DNA of 64,000 bases from Paenibacillus sp. JJ-100 (GTDB lineage Bacteria; Bacillota; Bacilli; Paenibacillales; Paenibacillaceae), in the NCBI RefSeq assembly GCF_948329825.1, contig NZ_CAOJCM010000003.1, positions 372,001 to 436,000 on the forward strand. The letters run 5' to 3'. Below, one piece after another: positions 1 through 8,402 of this stretch. The stretch's first letter is position 1, and every line of letters begins with the position of its first letter. Made by a program: the position numbers and the translations under genes. The notes beneath the pieces are model-generated. The model saw nothing but the letters and a program-made list of their open reading frames with translations. It did no database searches and was not told where the DNA came from.

Positions 1-1029
1 GCCATCGATCAATTGAATGGAAACCGCTATTCGCTTCGAGCCAAAAAAGTCATCAATGCTTCGGGCCCATGGGTGGATGCGTTGCGTGAAGTAGATGGAT
101 CCCGTCAAGGGAAAACGCTGCAGATGACCAAAGGCATTCATCTGGTATTCGACGGTGCACGCTTTCCCCTACGGCAGGCGGTTTATTTTGATACAACGGA
201 TGGGCGTATGGTGTTTGCTGTGCCAAGGGACGGCAAAACGTATGTGGGCACTACGGACACGGTATATCGTGAGGACCCCGCCCATCCCCTCATCTCAGAG
301 GCAGACCGCAATTATGTCATTGATGCAGTGAACGGTATGTTCCCGAATGTCCGTATTGGCCCCGAGGATGTGGAGTCCGGATGGGCAGGCGTGCGTCCAC
401 TGATTCATGAAGAGGGGAAGGGACCTTCAGAGATTTCACGTAAGGATGAAATCTGGGAGTCGAAATCAGGCTTGATTACCATTGCCGGAGGCAAATTGAC
501 GGGGTATCGCAAGATGGCGGAGATGGTCATGGATTTGGTCACTCGTCAGTTGCAGCAGGAGTTTGGGCTAACCCCGGGGCCATGCGTAACCAAAAAGATG
601 CCGATCTCCGGGGGAGATGTCGGCGGCTCAGCTGGATATGTATCGTATACCGAACGTAAGATCAAGGATGGCGTTGCGCTGGGGCTGGATCGGCAAGCGG
701 CAGAGCGGCTTGCGCGTACGTATGGTTCCAATGTAGATGCGTTGTATGAGCGCATGCCTGATCCACGAACCAAAGCTGAGCTTCATGGGATGCCGCAGGA
801 GCTTTTGCTAATGCTTCGTTATGCTATAGAAGAAGAGATGGCGGCTACACCAGCTGATTTTTGGGTACGCCGAACGGGGGATTTGTTTTTCCGCATCGAC
901 GAGGTTCGCCGTTATAAATTGGCAGTCAGCACCTACATGGCAGAGCAGCTTGGCTGGTCAGAACAGCAGGCAGCGTCCTATGCGAAGGAACTGGATCAAC
1001 TGCTACTGGAAGCATCCGGAAAATGCTAG
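1..1029 (+). CDS. glpD: aerobic glycerol-3-phosphate dehydrogenase, 3' part (5' end outside window)
   Basis: The reading frame is open from base 1, so this is the C-terminal 342 residues of a longer protein; the N-terminal FAD-binding part lies outside the window. GlpD oxidises sn-glycerol 3-phosphate to dihydroxyacetone phosphate with FAD and passes electrons to the menaquinone pool at the membrane. Visible family signatures are GPWVD near the start, GRMVFAVPRDG followed by YVGTTDT, and the second FAD-contacting segment ITIAGGKLTGYRKMAE. The alpha-helical C-terminal domain (about the last 130 residues) is complete to the tag stop. No glpF or glpK is seen downstream; the next gene starts 69 bp later with its own ribosome binding site. 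Identification is secure at family level. Confidence 0.93.
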   Translation, partial: AIDQLNGNRYSLRAKKVINASGPWVDALREVDGSRQGKTLQMTKGIHLVFDGARFPLRQAVYFDTTDGRMVFAVPRDGKTYVGTTDTVYREDPAHPLISEADRNYVIDAVNGMFPNVRIGPEDVESGWAGVRPLIHEEGKGPSEISRKDEIWESKSGLITIAGGKLTGYRKMAEMVMDLVTRQLQQEFGLTPGPCVTKKMPISGGDVGGSAGYVSYTERKIKDGVALGLDRQAAERLARTYGSNVDALYERMPDPRTKAELHGMPQELLLMLRYAIEEEMAATPADFWVRRTGDLFFRIDEVRRYKLAVSTYMAEQLGWSEQQAASYAKELDQLLLEASGKC

Positions 1030-1098
1030 AGCGGAAGGATTTTGCGGGTTCGGGTCGAATGGAACATGTAAGCGTATAACTGAGAGGGGATTACATCC

Positions 1099-2103
1099 AT
1101 GACATTACAGATCGGAATCATAGGAACGGGCTGGTTCAGTAAGGTCCACGCAGATATTCTAAGACGCATGGAAGGTGTTCGTGTTGCAAGTGTATGTGGC
1201 ACAACACTGGAAAAGGCAGAAGCAATGGCTTCCGTATATGATGCAACGGGTTACGACAAGCTTGAACATATGCTGGACGGTGTAAGACTGGATGCGATAT
1301 ATATCTGTGTACCTCCAATGTCCCACGGCCCTATTGAGGAAGAGTTAATTAAACGACGCATACCTTTCTTCGTAGAGAAACCGCTGAGTAATGGGATGGA
1401 CACCCCGCTCCGCATCATGGAGCAGGTACAACAGTCTTCTTTGTTAACCTCTGTAGGATATCACTTCCGTTATCAGGATGCGGCGCAGGTCATGAAACAA
1501 GCGATGCAGGAGCAGAAAGTGGGTATGGCACTGGGACGCTGGATGGGCGGTATGCCTGGTGTGAGCTGGTGGCGCCGTCAAGAGGGTTCCGGAGGTCAGT
1601 TCGTGGAGCAGACGACGCATATCGTGGATTTGCTTCGCTTCTGCGCAGGAGAAGTGACCGAGGTATATGCGATGGCGGCCCAGCGCAGCATGCACGAGAA
1701 GCATGAGCATGTGACTGTTGCCGATGTAGCTAGCGTGACGCTGAAACTAGAGAGCGGTGCAATTGCGAGTATTGCGAATACATGTCTGTTGCCTGATGGA
1801 GAGGGAGGAGCTGGACTGCAGTTTTACACAGACACTGGTGTATGGGATTGGACGCCGGAGCGTCTGCTACTGCCTAGTGCGGCTTCGCATGCCATGGCTG
1901 GACTTGAGGTTCCAGCAGGACATGATCCGTATGTGCGCGAGAATGAAGCCTTTATTCATGCACTTCGCACAGGAGACAGATCTCTTATTCTGTCGGACTA
2001 TGCAGATGCGTGCCGAACACAAGAGATCACAACCGCAGCACAGGCGTCGGTAGAGTCAGGACTGCCTGTGCAGCTTAAGTCCTCATCCCGTCACGTCCGT
2101 TAG
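1099..2103 (+). CDS. Gfo/Idh/MocA family oxidoreductase
   Basis: A 334-residue NAD(P)-dependent sugar or polyol dehydrogenase-like protein. The N-terminus holds the Rossmann motif IGIIGTGWFSKVHADIL, and the EKPLS segment near residue 95 is the usual family lysine motif at the end of the nucleotide domain. The C-terminal half has the expected alpha/beta substrate domain with GGQFVEQTTHIVDLLRF. The substrate cannot be read from sequence; many relatives act on inositols, glucose derivatives or sugar acids. The start ATG follows GAGAGGGG at a good distance. A GC-rich hairpin follows the stop. It appears monocistronic. Confidence 0.88.
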   Translation: MTLQIGIIGTGWFSKVHADILRRMEGVRVASVCGTTLEKAEAMASVYDATGYDKLEHMLDGVRLDAIYICVPPMSHGPIEEELIKRRIPFFVEKPLSNGMDTPLRIMEQVQQSSLLTSVGYHFRYQDAAQVMKQAMQEQKVGMALGRWMGGMPGVSWWRRQEGSGGQFVEQTTHIVDLLRFCAGEVTEVYAMAAQRSMHEKHEHVTVADVASVTLKLESGAIASIANTCLLPDGEGGAGLQFYTDTGVWDWTPERLLLPSAASHAMAGLEVPAGHDPYVRENEAFIHALRTGDRSLILSDYADACRTQEITTAAQASVESGLPVQLKSSSRHVR

Positions 2104-2115
2104 AACGGCAAATCT

Positions 2116-2161
2116 AATACGCCTGCATCAGAACTAGGTGTCGTTCTAGTGCAGGCGTATT
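2116..2161. terminator. hairpin between convergent genes
   Basis: A 12-bp perfect stem (2116-2127 with 2150-2161) encloses a second 5-bp stem, AGAAC at 2130-2134 with GTTCT at 2143-2147. It lies between the oxidoreductase stop and the convergent HxlR gene. There is no long T-run on either side, so intrinsic termination is likely but not certain. Confidence 0.55.
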
Positions 2162-2234
2162 GATCATGCAACTTGCAGTGATTGTGTTGTTCGATGAAAG
2201 AAGTTGCTTTTGGTTTTGGTTTGGTGGCAATGAA

Positions 2235-2573
2235 CTATTTTACTTGCCGCTGTTCTTTTAACCAGTCTGAGGACCAGCTGTAGATCTGATTAATGACAGG
2301 TTCAATCGCTCTGCCTTTAGGTGTAAGCTCATACTCCACACGAGGAGGGATCTCAGGGTACATATGCCGCGTAACGATGCCTTCCGTCTCCATTTCTTTC
2401 AGACGCTCCGATAACAACCGACCACTGATGGCCATCTCAGCCTCCAGTTCTGTGAAACGTTTGGGTCCGGACAACAGCTGATACATGATCAGCAGCACCC
2501 ACTTTTTCCCGATGATGTCCATGGCCTGTGTAATCAGACAGGGACTTGAAGTTTTTACTTTTCTCAATTTCAA
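2235..2573 (-). CDS. HxlR family winged-helix transcriptional regulator
   Basis: A 112-residue protein with the HxlR pattern: a Cys-Pro-like N-terminus (SSPCLITQAMDIIGKKW), the recognition segment GPKRFTELE followed by ISGRLLSERLKEME, and the wing around VEYELTPKGR. Members bind DNA as dimers and often sense reactive carbonyls, quinones or redox change through the N-terminal cysteine; one Cys (C12) is in the right place. The start is TTG after GAGGTG. The target is unknown. The adjoining gene is convergent, so its target is more likely the upstream side or elsewhere. Confidence 0.88.
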   Translation of the reverse strand: MKLRKVKTSSPCLITQAMDIIGKKWVLLIMYQLLSGPKRFTELEAEMAISGRLLSERLKEMETEGIVTRHMYPEIPPRVEYELTPKGRAIEPVINQIYSWSSDWLKEQRQVK

Positions 2574-2942
2574 CGTGTTTCACCTCGATTCATGGCAAAT
2601 ATGCGGTACAACACTATATAAAAGGACAACAATTTCTGCCGCTCTAAACAAATAAAAGCACCTTCATGTGAAGGGAGGGTTACTACAAAATACAATGTAA
2701 CATACCTTTTGTACGTATTATACCTCTTTTTATGAAAAATTACTTGATGAAATTATCTAATAATTTTATATTAACTTTAAAAATGTAATTTGAAATGTAG
2801 AAGGTGAGAGAGGATAGATATGTTGAGGGATCTTTTTGGTGTTTCAAAAAAAATAAGAACCCAAAAACGAGCGGGTTCTTTCGTAGCATATTTCTTAAGT
2901 TGGAAGAAATATGCTGAATATTCATGATCAATAGAAATTAGA
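2574..2942. other. AT-rich intergenic region
   Basis: About 370 bp separate the HxlR start from the end of the AbrB-type gene. It holds the HxlR promoter side and the terminator of the AbrB-type gene. A 63-codon open frame on the minus strand (2740-2931) covers the terminator and has no convincing ribosome binding site, so I do not call it. Confidence 0.5.
2846..2880 (-). terminator. intrinsic terminator of the AbrB-type gene
   Basis: Stem AAGAACCC (2855-2862) with GGGTTCTT (2873-2880), followed on the minus strand by a run of T residues, read as the A-run at 2846-2853 on the plus strand. It is 63 bp past the minus-strand stop at 2943. Confidence 0.75.
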
Positions 2943-3458
2943 TTATAACAATTTTTTTAATTGCGAGACGCGTCCTTGGCTGATGCCAAGTTTCTCTGCG
3001 ATTTGTTGTTGAGCGAGCCCGGGATGCTGTTCAATAATTTCCTTCATTTGTTGTAGCATGCGTGCTGTCTTCGGCCGCAAGTCGGGGTAGTCCTGGCTCG
3101 CCGAGATCTCTCCTTCATTCCATGAGGCTGAAAAAGCAGCGGGTTTGGCAGAAGGGCGCTCTGTAGATGCAGAAGTCTGTTTCTTCTCAGGTATGAACCA
3201 GTCGGGAGTGTCATCTGGGTGTTTCAATTGAATCGCACAAGTCCGGCAGATGAATTGCTCTTTGAAATACATTTCCGTATCCACGTCACCACAAAAAATA
3301 CACAATGTTGATTTGTACTTTCTTAAAATCAACTCTTTCCCTTCAATGAAAAACTCAAGCGGATCGCCGATATGGATTTCCATTGTATCCCGCATTTCCT
3401 TGGGAAGGACAATTCGTCCGAGACGATCCAGAGATCTCTTCATTCCGGTCCTTTTCAT
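2943..3458 (-). CDS. AbrB/SpoVT-type regulator with zinc ribbon and C-terminal HTH
   Basis: A 171-residue protein in three parts. Residues 1-50 form an AbrB-like swapped-hairpin DNA-binding domain (MKRSLDRLGRIVLPKEMR, then ELILRKY), close to AbrB itself. Residues 53-74 carry two CxxC pairs (C53/C56 and C71/C74), spaced like a small zinc ribbon. A low-complexity Ser/Pro/Ala linker (92-120) leads to a C-terminal helix-turn-helix at about 145-171, AQQQIAEKLGISQGRVSQLK. Two DNA-binding modules in one chain suggest a bridging or multivalent regulator, which is inference. The start ATG follows GGGGGAG. It is transcribed alone, between HxlR and lrgB, with its own terminator. Confidence 0.8.
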   Translation of the reverse strand: MKRTGMKRSLDRLGRIVLPKEMRDTMEIHIGDPLEFFIEGKELILRKYKSTLCIFCGDVDTEMYFKEQFICRTCAIQLKHPDDTPDWFIPEKKQTSASTERPSAKPAAFSASWNEGEISASQDYPDLRPKTARMLQQMKEIIEQHPGLAQQQIAEKLGISQGRVSQLKKLL

Positions 3459-3563
3459 CGCATCTCCCCCGCAATATTAACATTAAAAACCTGTCCTTAT
3501 TGTAAGGAAGAAAGGGCTTTAATACAACAATAATATTTCAAAAAAAAGGGATTATTCCATCTA

Positions 3564-4244
3564 TTATGGGAAAATAAGTTTAGAAAGCGTGGGAGCGACG
3601 GCTAAAGTGAACAGAGCAGCCAGGACCATGGAGATGCTGGAGATGGTTCCCGTCAACGAACTTAGTTCGAATGCTTTGGAAGTACCCGTACCATGGGCAC
3701 CGGTTCCAAGCAGTGTACCCTTCGCAATCTCACTATCGATGCGCAGCATTTTGACGATAGATGGTCCCATGATCGCACCAAGAAGCCCTGTCATAATGAC
3801 GAAAACAGCGGTAACCGCCGGGATTCCCCCGATCGAAGCCGAGACATTCATGGCAATTGGCGTTGTGATGGAGCGCGGAATCAGACTATGAATCAAACCA
3901 GAGTCCAGGCGCAACCATTTGGCGAGCATGGCGGAAGAGAGTACGGCAACAACCGAGCCGGTCATGACGCTGACCACAATCTCGGAGATATGTTTTTTGA
4001 GCACATGGAAAAACGTATAAAGTGGCACTGCAAAAGCAACTGTAGCTGGCTGTAGTAACAGGCTGAGCCATCGGCCTCCGCTGTTATATGCGGCATAATC
4101 TGTGCCAGTCGCCAGCAGTACTCCTACAACCAGAAGTGGTGTAATGAGCAATGGAGACAGATATACTTTAGGCAGACTGCGATACATCCGCTTGGCTAAG
4201 AAGTAGATCCCGACAGTCAACAGCAAACATAAAAAACCTATCAT
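3564..4244 (-). CDS. lrgB: LrgB/CidB family membrane protein
   Basis: A 226-residue integral membrane protein with about six to seven hydrophobic segments. Family-typical stretches include PRSITTPIAMNVSASIGGIP and GTLLGTGAHGTGTSKAFEL. LrgB/CidB proteins act with the holin-like LrgA/CidA partner in control of murein hydrolase export, and in several Bacilli in pyruvate uptake. The gene overlaps the upstream lrgA stop by ATGA, implying translational coupling. The stop region runs into a weak hairpin followed by eight T residues on the minus strand (A-run near 3541-3548), a plausible terminator. A LysR regulator lies divergently upstream of the pair, as in the cid operons. Confidence 0.9.
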   Translation of the reverse strand: MIGFLCLLLTVGIYFLAKRMYRSLPKVYLSPLLITPLLVVGVLLATGTDYAAYNSGGRWLSLLLQPATVAFAVPLYTFFHVLKKHISEIVVSVMTGSVVAVLSSAMLAKWLRLDSGLIHSLIPRSITTPIAMNVSASIGGIPAVTAVFVIMTGLLGAIMGPSIVKMLRIDSEIAKGTLLGTGAHGTGTSKAFELSSLTGTISSISMVLAALFTLAVAPTLSKLIFP

Positions 4245-4612
4245 TCGGTCTGACGCTCCTTTCGTGCAGCAATACGTTTAGCAACCAGGCCGGTGCAGGC
4301 CATAACCAGAAACGTGCTTAGCAGCACGATAAATAAAATCTGTAATCCGTCATGCTCTAACATAGGCATGTAGTTCATAATACCAACCGCTGACGGGATA
4401 AAAAATAACAATAGTTCACCGAGCAGCCATGCTGCCCCGATCTCAATCCAGCGCAACTTCACAACTCCGGTCTGCAGCAGAATGAACAGAACGACCATCC
4501 CGAGGATCGAGCCAGGTATAGGCAGGTGGAGAGTACGGGCCAGCAGGTCCATGAGCAGTGAAAAAACCATTAACAGCGCGACTTGTAAAATCCCGATGCC
4601 CCATTTTTTCAC
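4241..4612 (-). CDS. lrgA: LrgA/CidA family holin-like protein
   Basis: A 123-residue protein with four hydrophobic segments and a short charged C-terminus (AARKERQTE), the LrgA/CidA (YohJ-like) layout. Recognisable core: LPIPGSILGMVVLFILL and WLLGELLLFFIPSAVGIM. It is predicted to form oligomers in the membrane with LrgB. The start is GTG after AAGGAGGG with a 6-nt gap. Whether this pair is functionally Lrg or Cid cannot be decided from sequence; the divergent LysR gene favours the Cid/YwbHG arrangement. Confidence 0.9.
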   Translation of the reverse strand: MKKWGIGILQVALLMVFSLLMDLLARTLHLPIPGSILGMVVLFILLQTGVVKLRWIEIGAAWLLGELLLFFIPSAVGIMNYMPMLEHDGLQILFIVLLSTFLVMACTGLVAKRIAARKERQTE

Positions 4613-4808
4613 TTGAATCCCTCCTTGTATATCAACATGTTATAGATCAGTTTGAACTGAATTTGTGAAAATGAATGTAAATTTTTCTTCGTATCATAAA
4701 TTTTACAACCCTTTCTTTCATGAGTAAAATGCATATTAAGAATGTTTACTATTCCATTTATCTATAATAGGTGTAGGGTTAGCAAGAAGGACAGGAGTGG
4801 AAGAGACG
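4613..4808. promoter_or_regulatory. divergent promoter region of lrgAB and the LysR regulator
   Basis: This 196-bp AT-rich spacer separates the divergent operon and regulator. A TATAAT at 4763-4768 is a likely -10 for the LysR gene. LysR regulators normally bind T-N11-A sites in such spacers; several candidate AT-rich dyads exist but none stands out. Confidence 0.5.
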
Positions 4809-5699
4809 ATGGATATTCGCCATCTGCAGTATTTTCTCGAAGTTGCCCGGCAGCAGAGCTTCACCAAAGCCGCCGAGGTATTGTACATCACCCAGCCCAC
4901 GATCAGTAAAACCGTGAAAAGCCTGGAAGATGAGCTGGGGGTAACGTTGCTGGATCGGTATGGGAAACAGGTGCAGTTAACAGACGCGGGGCATGTTTTT
5001 TTTCGGCAGGCGCAGGAGATTGAGAAATCTTTTCGCAGTCTCTCGTCTGAACTGGATGATCTGATGAATCTGAAAAAAGGGCATTTACGCATCGGTCTGC
5101 CACCGATGGTGGGGTCGAGTTTCTTTCCTATGATTATCGGGGAGTTCCACAAGGCTTATCCTCAAGTGAGTATTCAGCTGTTTGAGGATGGGGCCAAAAA
5201 GGTAGAGGCGGATGTGATCAGTGGTGCGCTGGATATCGGTGTGGCTGTGCTACCAACGGTAGATGAACTGCTCGATCATTTTGTGTTTGTTCAGGAAAAG
5301 CTGAATCTGCTCGTCCATCCTTCCCATGCACTTGCTGAGAAAACATCGGTTGCGCTTCATGAGCTGGAGCAAGATGCCTTTGTTTTATTCCGGGAGGATT
5401 TTGCGCTTCATGATCGTATTATTGCGGCTTGTCAGCAAGCCGGATTCCAACCGCGAGTGGTCTATGAGAGTTCTCAGTGGGATCTACTAAGTGCGATGGT
5501 TGCGGCTAATCTGGGCGTTGCCCTGCTGCCGGAGACAATCTGTCGTGAGGTGGATCATATGCGCGTGCGGATCATTCCGGTCGTGGAACCAGTCATTCCA
5601 TGGCAGCTTGGCATGATCTGGCGGAAGGATCGGTATCTTTCTTTTGCTACGAGAGAATGGATTGGATTCACCCAGTCGATGCTGGGAAATAGAGAATAA
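4809..5699 (+). CDS. cidR: LysR family regulator, CidR/YwbI-like
   Basis: A 296-residue LysR regulator. The N-terminal winged HTH is MDIRHLQYFLEVARQQSFTK through AAEVLYITQPTISKTVKSLE, followed by a linker helix and a periplasmic-binding-like effector domain (about 90-290). I chose ATG 4809 because AGGAG (4793-4797) is well placed for it; a GTG at 4797 overlaps that site. Its divergent position next to lrgAB matches CidR/YwbI, which activate cid-type operons in response to acetate or overflow metabolism. The symbol rests on that context plus family membership, not on unique residues. Confidence 0.8.
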   Translation: MDIRHLQYFLEVARQQSFTKAAEVLYITQPTISKTVKSLEDELGVTLLDRYGKQVQLTDAGHVFFRQAQEIEKSFRSLSSELDDLMNLKKGHLRIGLPPMVGSSFFPMIIGEFHKAYPQVSIQLFEDGAKKVEADVISGALDIGVAVLPTVDELLDHFVFVQEKLNLLVHPSHALAEKTSVALHELEQDAFVLFREDFALHDRIIAACQQAGFQPRVVYESSQWDLLSAMVAANLGVALLPETICREVDHMRVRIIPVVEPVIPWQLGMIWRKDRYLSFATREWIGFTQSMLGNRE

Positions 5700-5730
5700 T
5701 GTTATGTTAAACCCTAAAGCTCAGGCACAG

Positions 5731-5772
5731 GCTCATTCGTCAATCGAAGGGGATCTGATGAATGGGCTTTTT
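5731..5772 (+). terminator. intrinsic terminator of the LysR gene
   Basis: A 12-bp stem with G-U pairs (5731-5742 with 5756-5767) is followed directly by T5, 31 bp after the LysR stop. Confidence 0.7.
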
Positions 5773-5918
5773 CGTTTATTTCACGATTTGTTTACTTCGT
5801 TTCTTCTAATTAAATTTCCATTTTAACCGATATACACATTGTTGCTTACATATATTGTTTACCTGTGAAGCATGTAGCTCGAATTTAAATATTCCGAATG
5901 TGAAAGGATTGTGTCAAA

Positions 5919-6650
5919 TTGAAGAAAAGTACGAGAAACAAAGGGTTTACATTGTCTCTATTGATTGGCCTAATGGCGATTATGTTGGTAGCCTGCGGTA
6001 AACCGTTAACTGAAAAACTATATTCAGAATCGGTAGTCCAGGAAATTAAAGATAGTACTGAAATCACACAAGAAGATAAAGATCTCTTTGGGAAAGCCGT
6101 TTTATATTCAGTCGGTAGCAATACGGATCTATCCTCTAAAACGGTGGGTCAAATTATAGCAGATGAGAAGCTTAGACAGCTGAAGATTGAGGAAGAAGAG
6201 AAGAAGAGACAAGAAGAGATCAAAAGAAAACAGGAAGAAGCTGAAGCAAAGAAACAAAGCATATTAAAGCTGTTGGACGAGTCCATCCAGGTGGGCCTGA
6301 TCAAAAAAAGTGTAACATTGAAAGACACGAATAAATGGATCTTCAGTGATGTGGTTCATATGACCCTTGATCTGAAAAACGTTGGAGAAAAGGACGTGAA
6401 AGGATTTCAGGGAATCATTACGTTCAAGGATATGTTTGATAATGATATCAAATCATTAAATGTGAAATATGATCAACCGATTAAGACTGGAAAATCAACT
6501 TCTTATGAGGGTAGTTTTGAAGTAAATCAATTCATGGACGAAGATAATGAACTTAGGGACACGCCTTTGGAAAAAATCAAAGTTGAGTTTGAGATGGATC
6601 AAATTATTTTTGCTGACGGAGATCCGGTTAAACGTTCGGAAATTGAATAA
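5919..6650 (+). CDS. predicted lipoprotein with coiled coil, unknown function
   Basis: A 243-residue protein. It has a lipoprotein signal peptide ending in lipobox LVAC (C26), so it should be diacylated and anchored outside the membrane. Residues about 82-108 are a highly charged Glu/Lys/Arg/Gln-rich coiled coil. The C-terminal part (about 110-235) has alternating beta-strand character around the DLKNVGEKDVKGFQG segment, resembling the FxLK/DUF4352-like immunoglobulin folds of Bacillus lipoproteins, but I cannot assign a family. The start is TTG 5919 with AAAGGA 12 nt upstream. Base composition is clearly more AT-rich than the surrounding genes. It has its own terminator. Confidence 0.75.
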   Translation: MKKSTRNKGFTLSLLIGLMAIMLVACGKPLTEKLYSESVVQEIKDSTEITQEDKDLFGKAVLYSVGSNTDLSSKTVGQIIADEKLRQLKIEEEEKKRQEEIKRKQEEAEAKKQSILKLLDESIQVGLIKKSVTLKDTNKWIFSDVVHMTLDLKNVGEKDVKGFQGIITFKDMFDNDIKSLNVKYDQPIKTGKSTSYEGSFEVNQFMDEDNELRDTPLEKIKVEFEMDQIIFADGDPVKRSEIE

Positions 6651-6966
6651 GTGAGTTTCAACACTGTGGGTAGCCCTTCTACAGGAGGGTACTGCAATAA
6701 GCCAAAGGTCTTTTCCGAATAGGAAGAGGCCTTTTTTTACTTTTTAATACCTCTAGGGACAATAAAATCAAGAATATAAATCGTCATTAAAGCAACAAAT
6801 TTTACGGACCCCTCTTAAAATATTAAAAAAATTTCCAACTTTCTCATAACTTACAACGTTATTCTTTTAGCTAGACAAATTTAATCTGCGTATGATTAGA
6901 TCCATGACCATGAAATATAAGCGGAACTTTCTTTTCTGAAATGAAAAAAGAAGAGGAGCAATAATA
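6651..6966. other. intergenic region with terminator and promoter side of the next gene
   Basis: This 316-bp spacer contains the terminator at 6704-6738 and otherwise AT-rich sequence. It leads to AGGAG (6953-6957) before the next start. No conserved element is recognised. Confidence 0.5.
6704..6738 (+). terminator. intrinsic terminator of the 5919 lipoprotein gene
   Basis: A 13-bp stem with G-U pairs (6704-6716 with 6722-6734), a 5-nt loop and a T7 tract. Confidence 0.8.
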
Positions 6967-7620
6967 ATGAAAAAGAAGAATAAGATTGTTGCAGTGCTTG
7001 CTACGGTTACTCTACTGGGTGGTGCTGGCTTTGCTTATAATCAAGCATTCGCTTCAAATTTGGACGAGCAACAGACCAGAAATTATGAATCGCCTTCAGT
7101 AGCTGAAGTGCAAGTTACTACTCCTACGATTGAAGAAGGAATACCGCTAGCAGAGACTTCGGAAGCTCAACTTGCTCAACGTAAAAAACTTGAGCTGGGG
7201 GATATTGGTGAAGTGAATATCCCTTTGAATTTGGATACTTCTTCAGTAGTGGGTGCCATGTCTACAAATGAAACTAAAAATAATCCTATTGTAGAGCTTG
7301 TTGAAGTTCAAGCATCCGAAAATATTTATGGAAAAGAGGTCTATGCCACTTATCGATTGGCTAAAGGACAAGAGATTTTCATCTCTCAATCTGAAGATGT
7401 TTTAGAGAGTGAACAAGCAACTGTGGAATTAGCAAAATCCTGGTATGATCCAAACAATGTTTCTACTCAAGAAATTAATGACGCTACTGCTGTCATTGAA
7501 AATGGTGAAACAAGAAAAACGGTTCACTTGATTAAAGACGATGTAATGTACACTATTTGTTCAAATGGTGCGGACAACCTTGATCAGTTAATCGAGATTG
7601 CAAACGGAATCCAGCCTTAA
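6967..7620 (+). CDS. secreted protein of unknown function
   Basis: A 217-residue protein with a classical Sec signal peptide: KKKNK, then a hydrophobic core, then a probable AFA-SN cleavage site near residue 29-30. The mature part is acidic, has no cysteine-based lipobox, and shows no family I recognise. The region about 105-215 has an alternating strand/helix look and ends with DNLDQLIEIANGIQP. Like its upstream neighbour it is AT-rich relative to the rest of the window. A good AGGAG precedes the ATG, and a strong bidirectional terminator follows, so it is a real single-gene unit. Confidence 0.72.
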   Translation: MKKKNKIVAVLATVTLLGGAGFAYNQAFASNLDEQQTRNYESPSVAEVQVTTPTIEEGIPLAETSEAQLAQRKKLELGDIGEVNIPLNLDTSSVVGAMSTNETKNNPIVELVEVQASENIYGKEVYATYRLAKGQEIFISQSEDVLESEQATVELAKSWYDPNNVSTQEINDATAVIENGETRKTVHLIKDDVMYTICSNGADNLDQLIEIANGIQP

Positions 7621-7636
7621 AAAATTATAGAAAATG

Positions 7637-7678
7637 CAAAAAAAAAGCATCTCCTTCAGGAAATGCTTTTTTTTTTTT
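7637..7678. terminator. bidirectional intrinsic terminator
   Basis: A hairpin (AGCATCTCC with GGAAATGCT, one mismatch) is flanked by A9 on the left and T12 on the right. It can end the plus-strand 6967 gene and the minus-strand hmoB transcript. Confidence 0.85.
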
Positions 7679-7754
7679 GCTACGTGTTGATGTCTCTGAC
7701 ATGCATTCTTACTCTGCAAGCAATCACCCTTTGTCCATACCAAAGAAAAAGCGA

Positions 7755-8252
7755 TTACTCGATCGTATATGTTGTCAAAAATGAAGGGCGAGGAAACATG
7801 GTTGGTTTCTGTGCAGTCAGACCCTCACTTGTGCTGCGATTGCGATGAGCGTGGTTGTATGCTTGTGACTGCTGCCAGCCCTTGAAATGTTCTTCCGATT
7901 GCCAGAGTGTAAGCACCACATAAGTATCATCTTTGAGCGGACGGAGCACGCGAATACCCACGAATCCGGGTTCGTCTTCCACTTTACGGGCACGATTCTT
8001 GAAACGTTCCTCAAAATCATTACGCCCATCCTCAGTGACCGGAATGTTGTTCAACACGGCGAAGCCGCCGCCTGTCCATGATCCGGCATCGTCAAAAGCT
8101 TCGTATGCAGCTACATGTTCATCCGACTCTATGTCCAGCAATCGATCCGTTGTTTCAAACGCGTAACACACTTGATCTTGTCCGCGCAGCGTCAGATGTG
8201 GATAAGCTGTAAGGGAATCTGGCAATGGGGATGGAATCAAATAAATATACAT
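7755..8252 (-). CDS. hmoB: heme-degrading monooxygenase, HmoB-like
   Basis: A 165-residue protein matching Bacillus HmoB (166 residues) in length and layout. There is an N-terminal half of about 60 residues, then a C-terminal antibiotic biosynthesis monooxygenase (ABM/IsdG-like) domain starting at FAVLNNIPVTEDGRNDFEER and containing EPGFVGIRVLRP, VVLTLWQSEEHFKGW and an SQAYNHAH helix. HmoB cleaves heme in an open manner to release iron. The start ATG has GGAGGACG upstream. It stands alone and shares its terminator with the convergent gene. Identification rests on motif pattern and length. Confidence 0.8.
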   Translation of the reverse strand: MYIYLIPSPLPDSLTAYPHLTLRGQDQVCYAFETTDRLLDIESDEHVAAYEAFDDAGSWTGGGFAVLNNIPVTEDGRNDFEERFKNRARKVEDEPGFVGIRVLRPLKDDTYVVLTLWQSEEHFKGWQQSQAYNHAHRNRSTSEGLTAQKPTMFPRPSFLTTYTIE

Positions 8253-8402
8253 GATAATTCGTCCTCCTTTTCAGAGTAGATTTCAAGCGTAATCAAGACT
8301 ACCGAACCGCTGTGAATGATCATTTAACGGGTAGTTCTAACATCTAACATAGCATACGGCAAGGAGGGTTTCCAAATCGGCTTGAACTGTGCACATTGAC
8401 AT

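Noticed and set aside
2740..2931. 63-codon open frame on the minus strand
   Set aside because: It contains the terminator of the AbrB-type gene and lacks a ribosome binding site.
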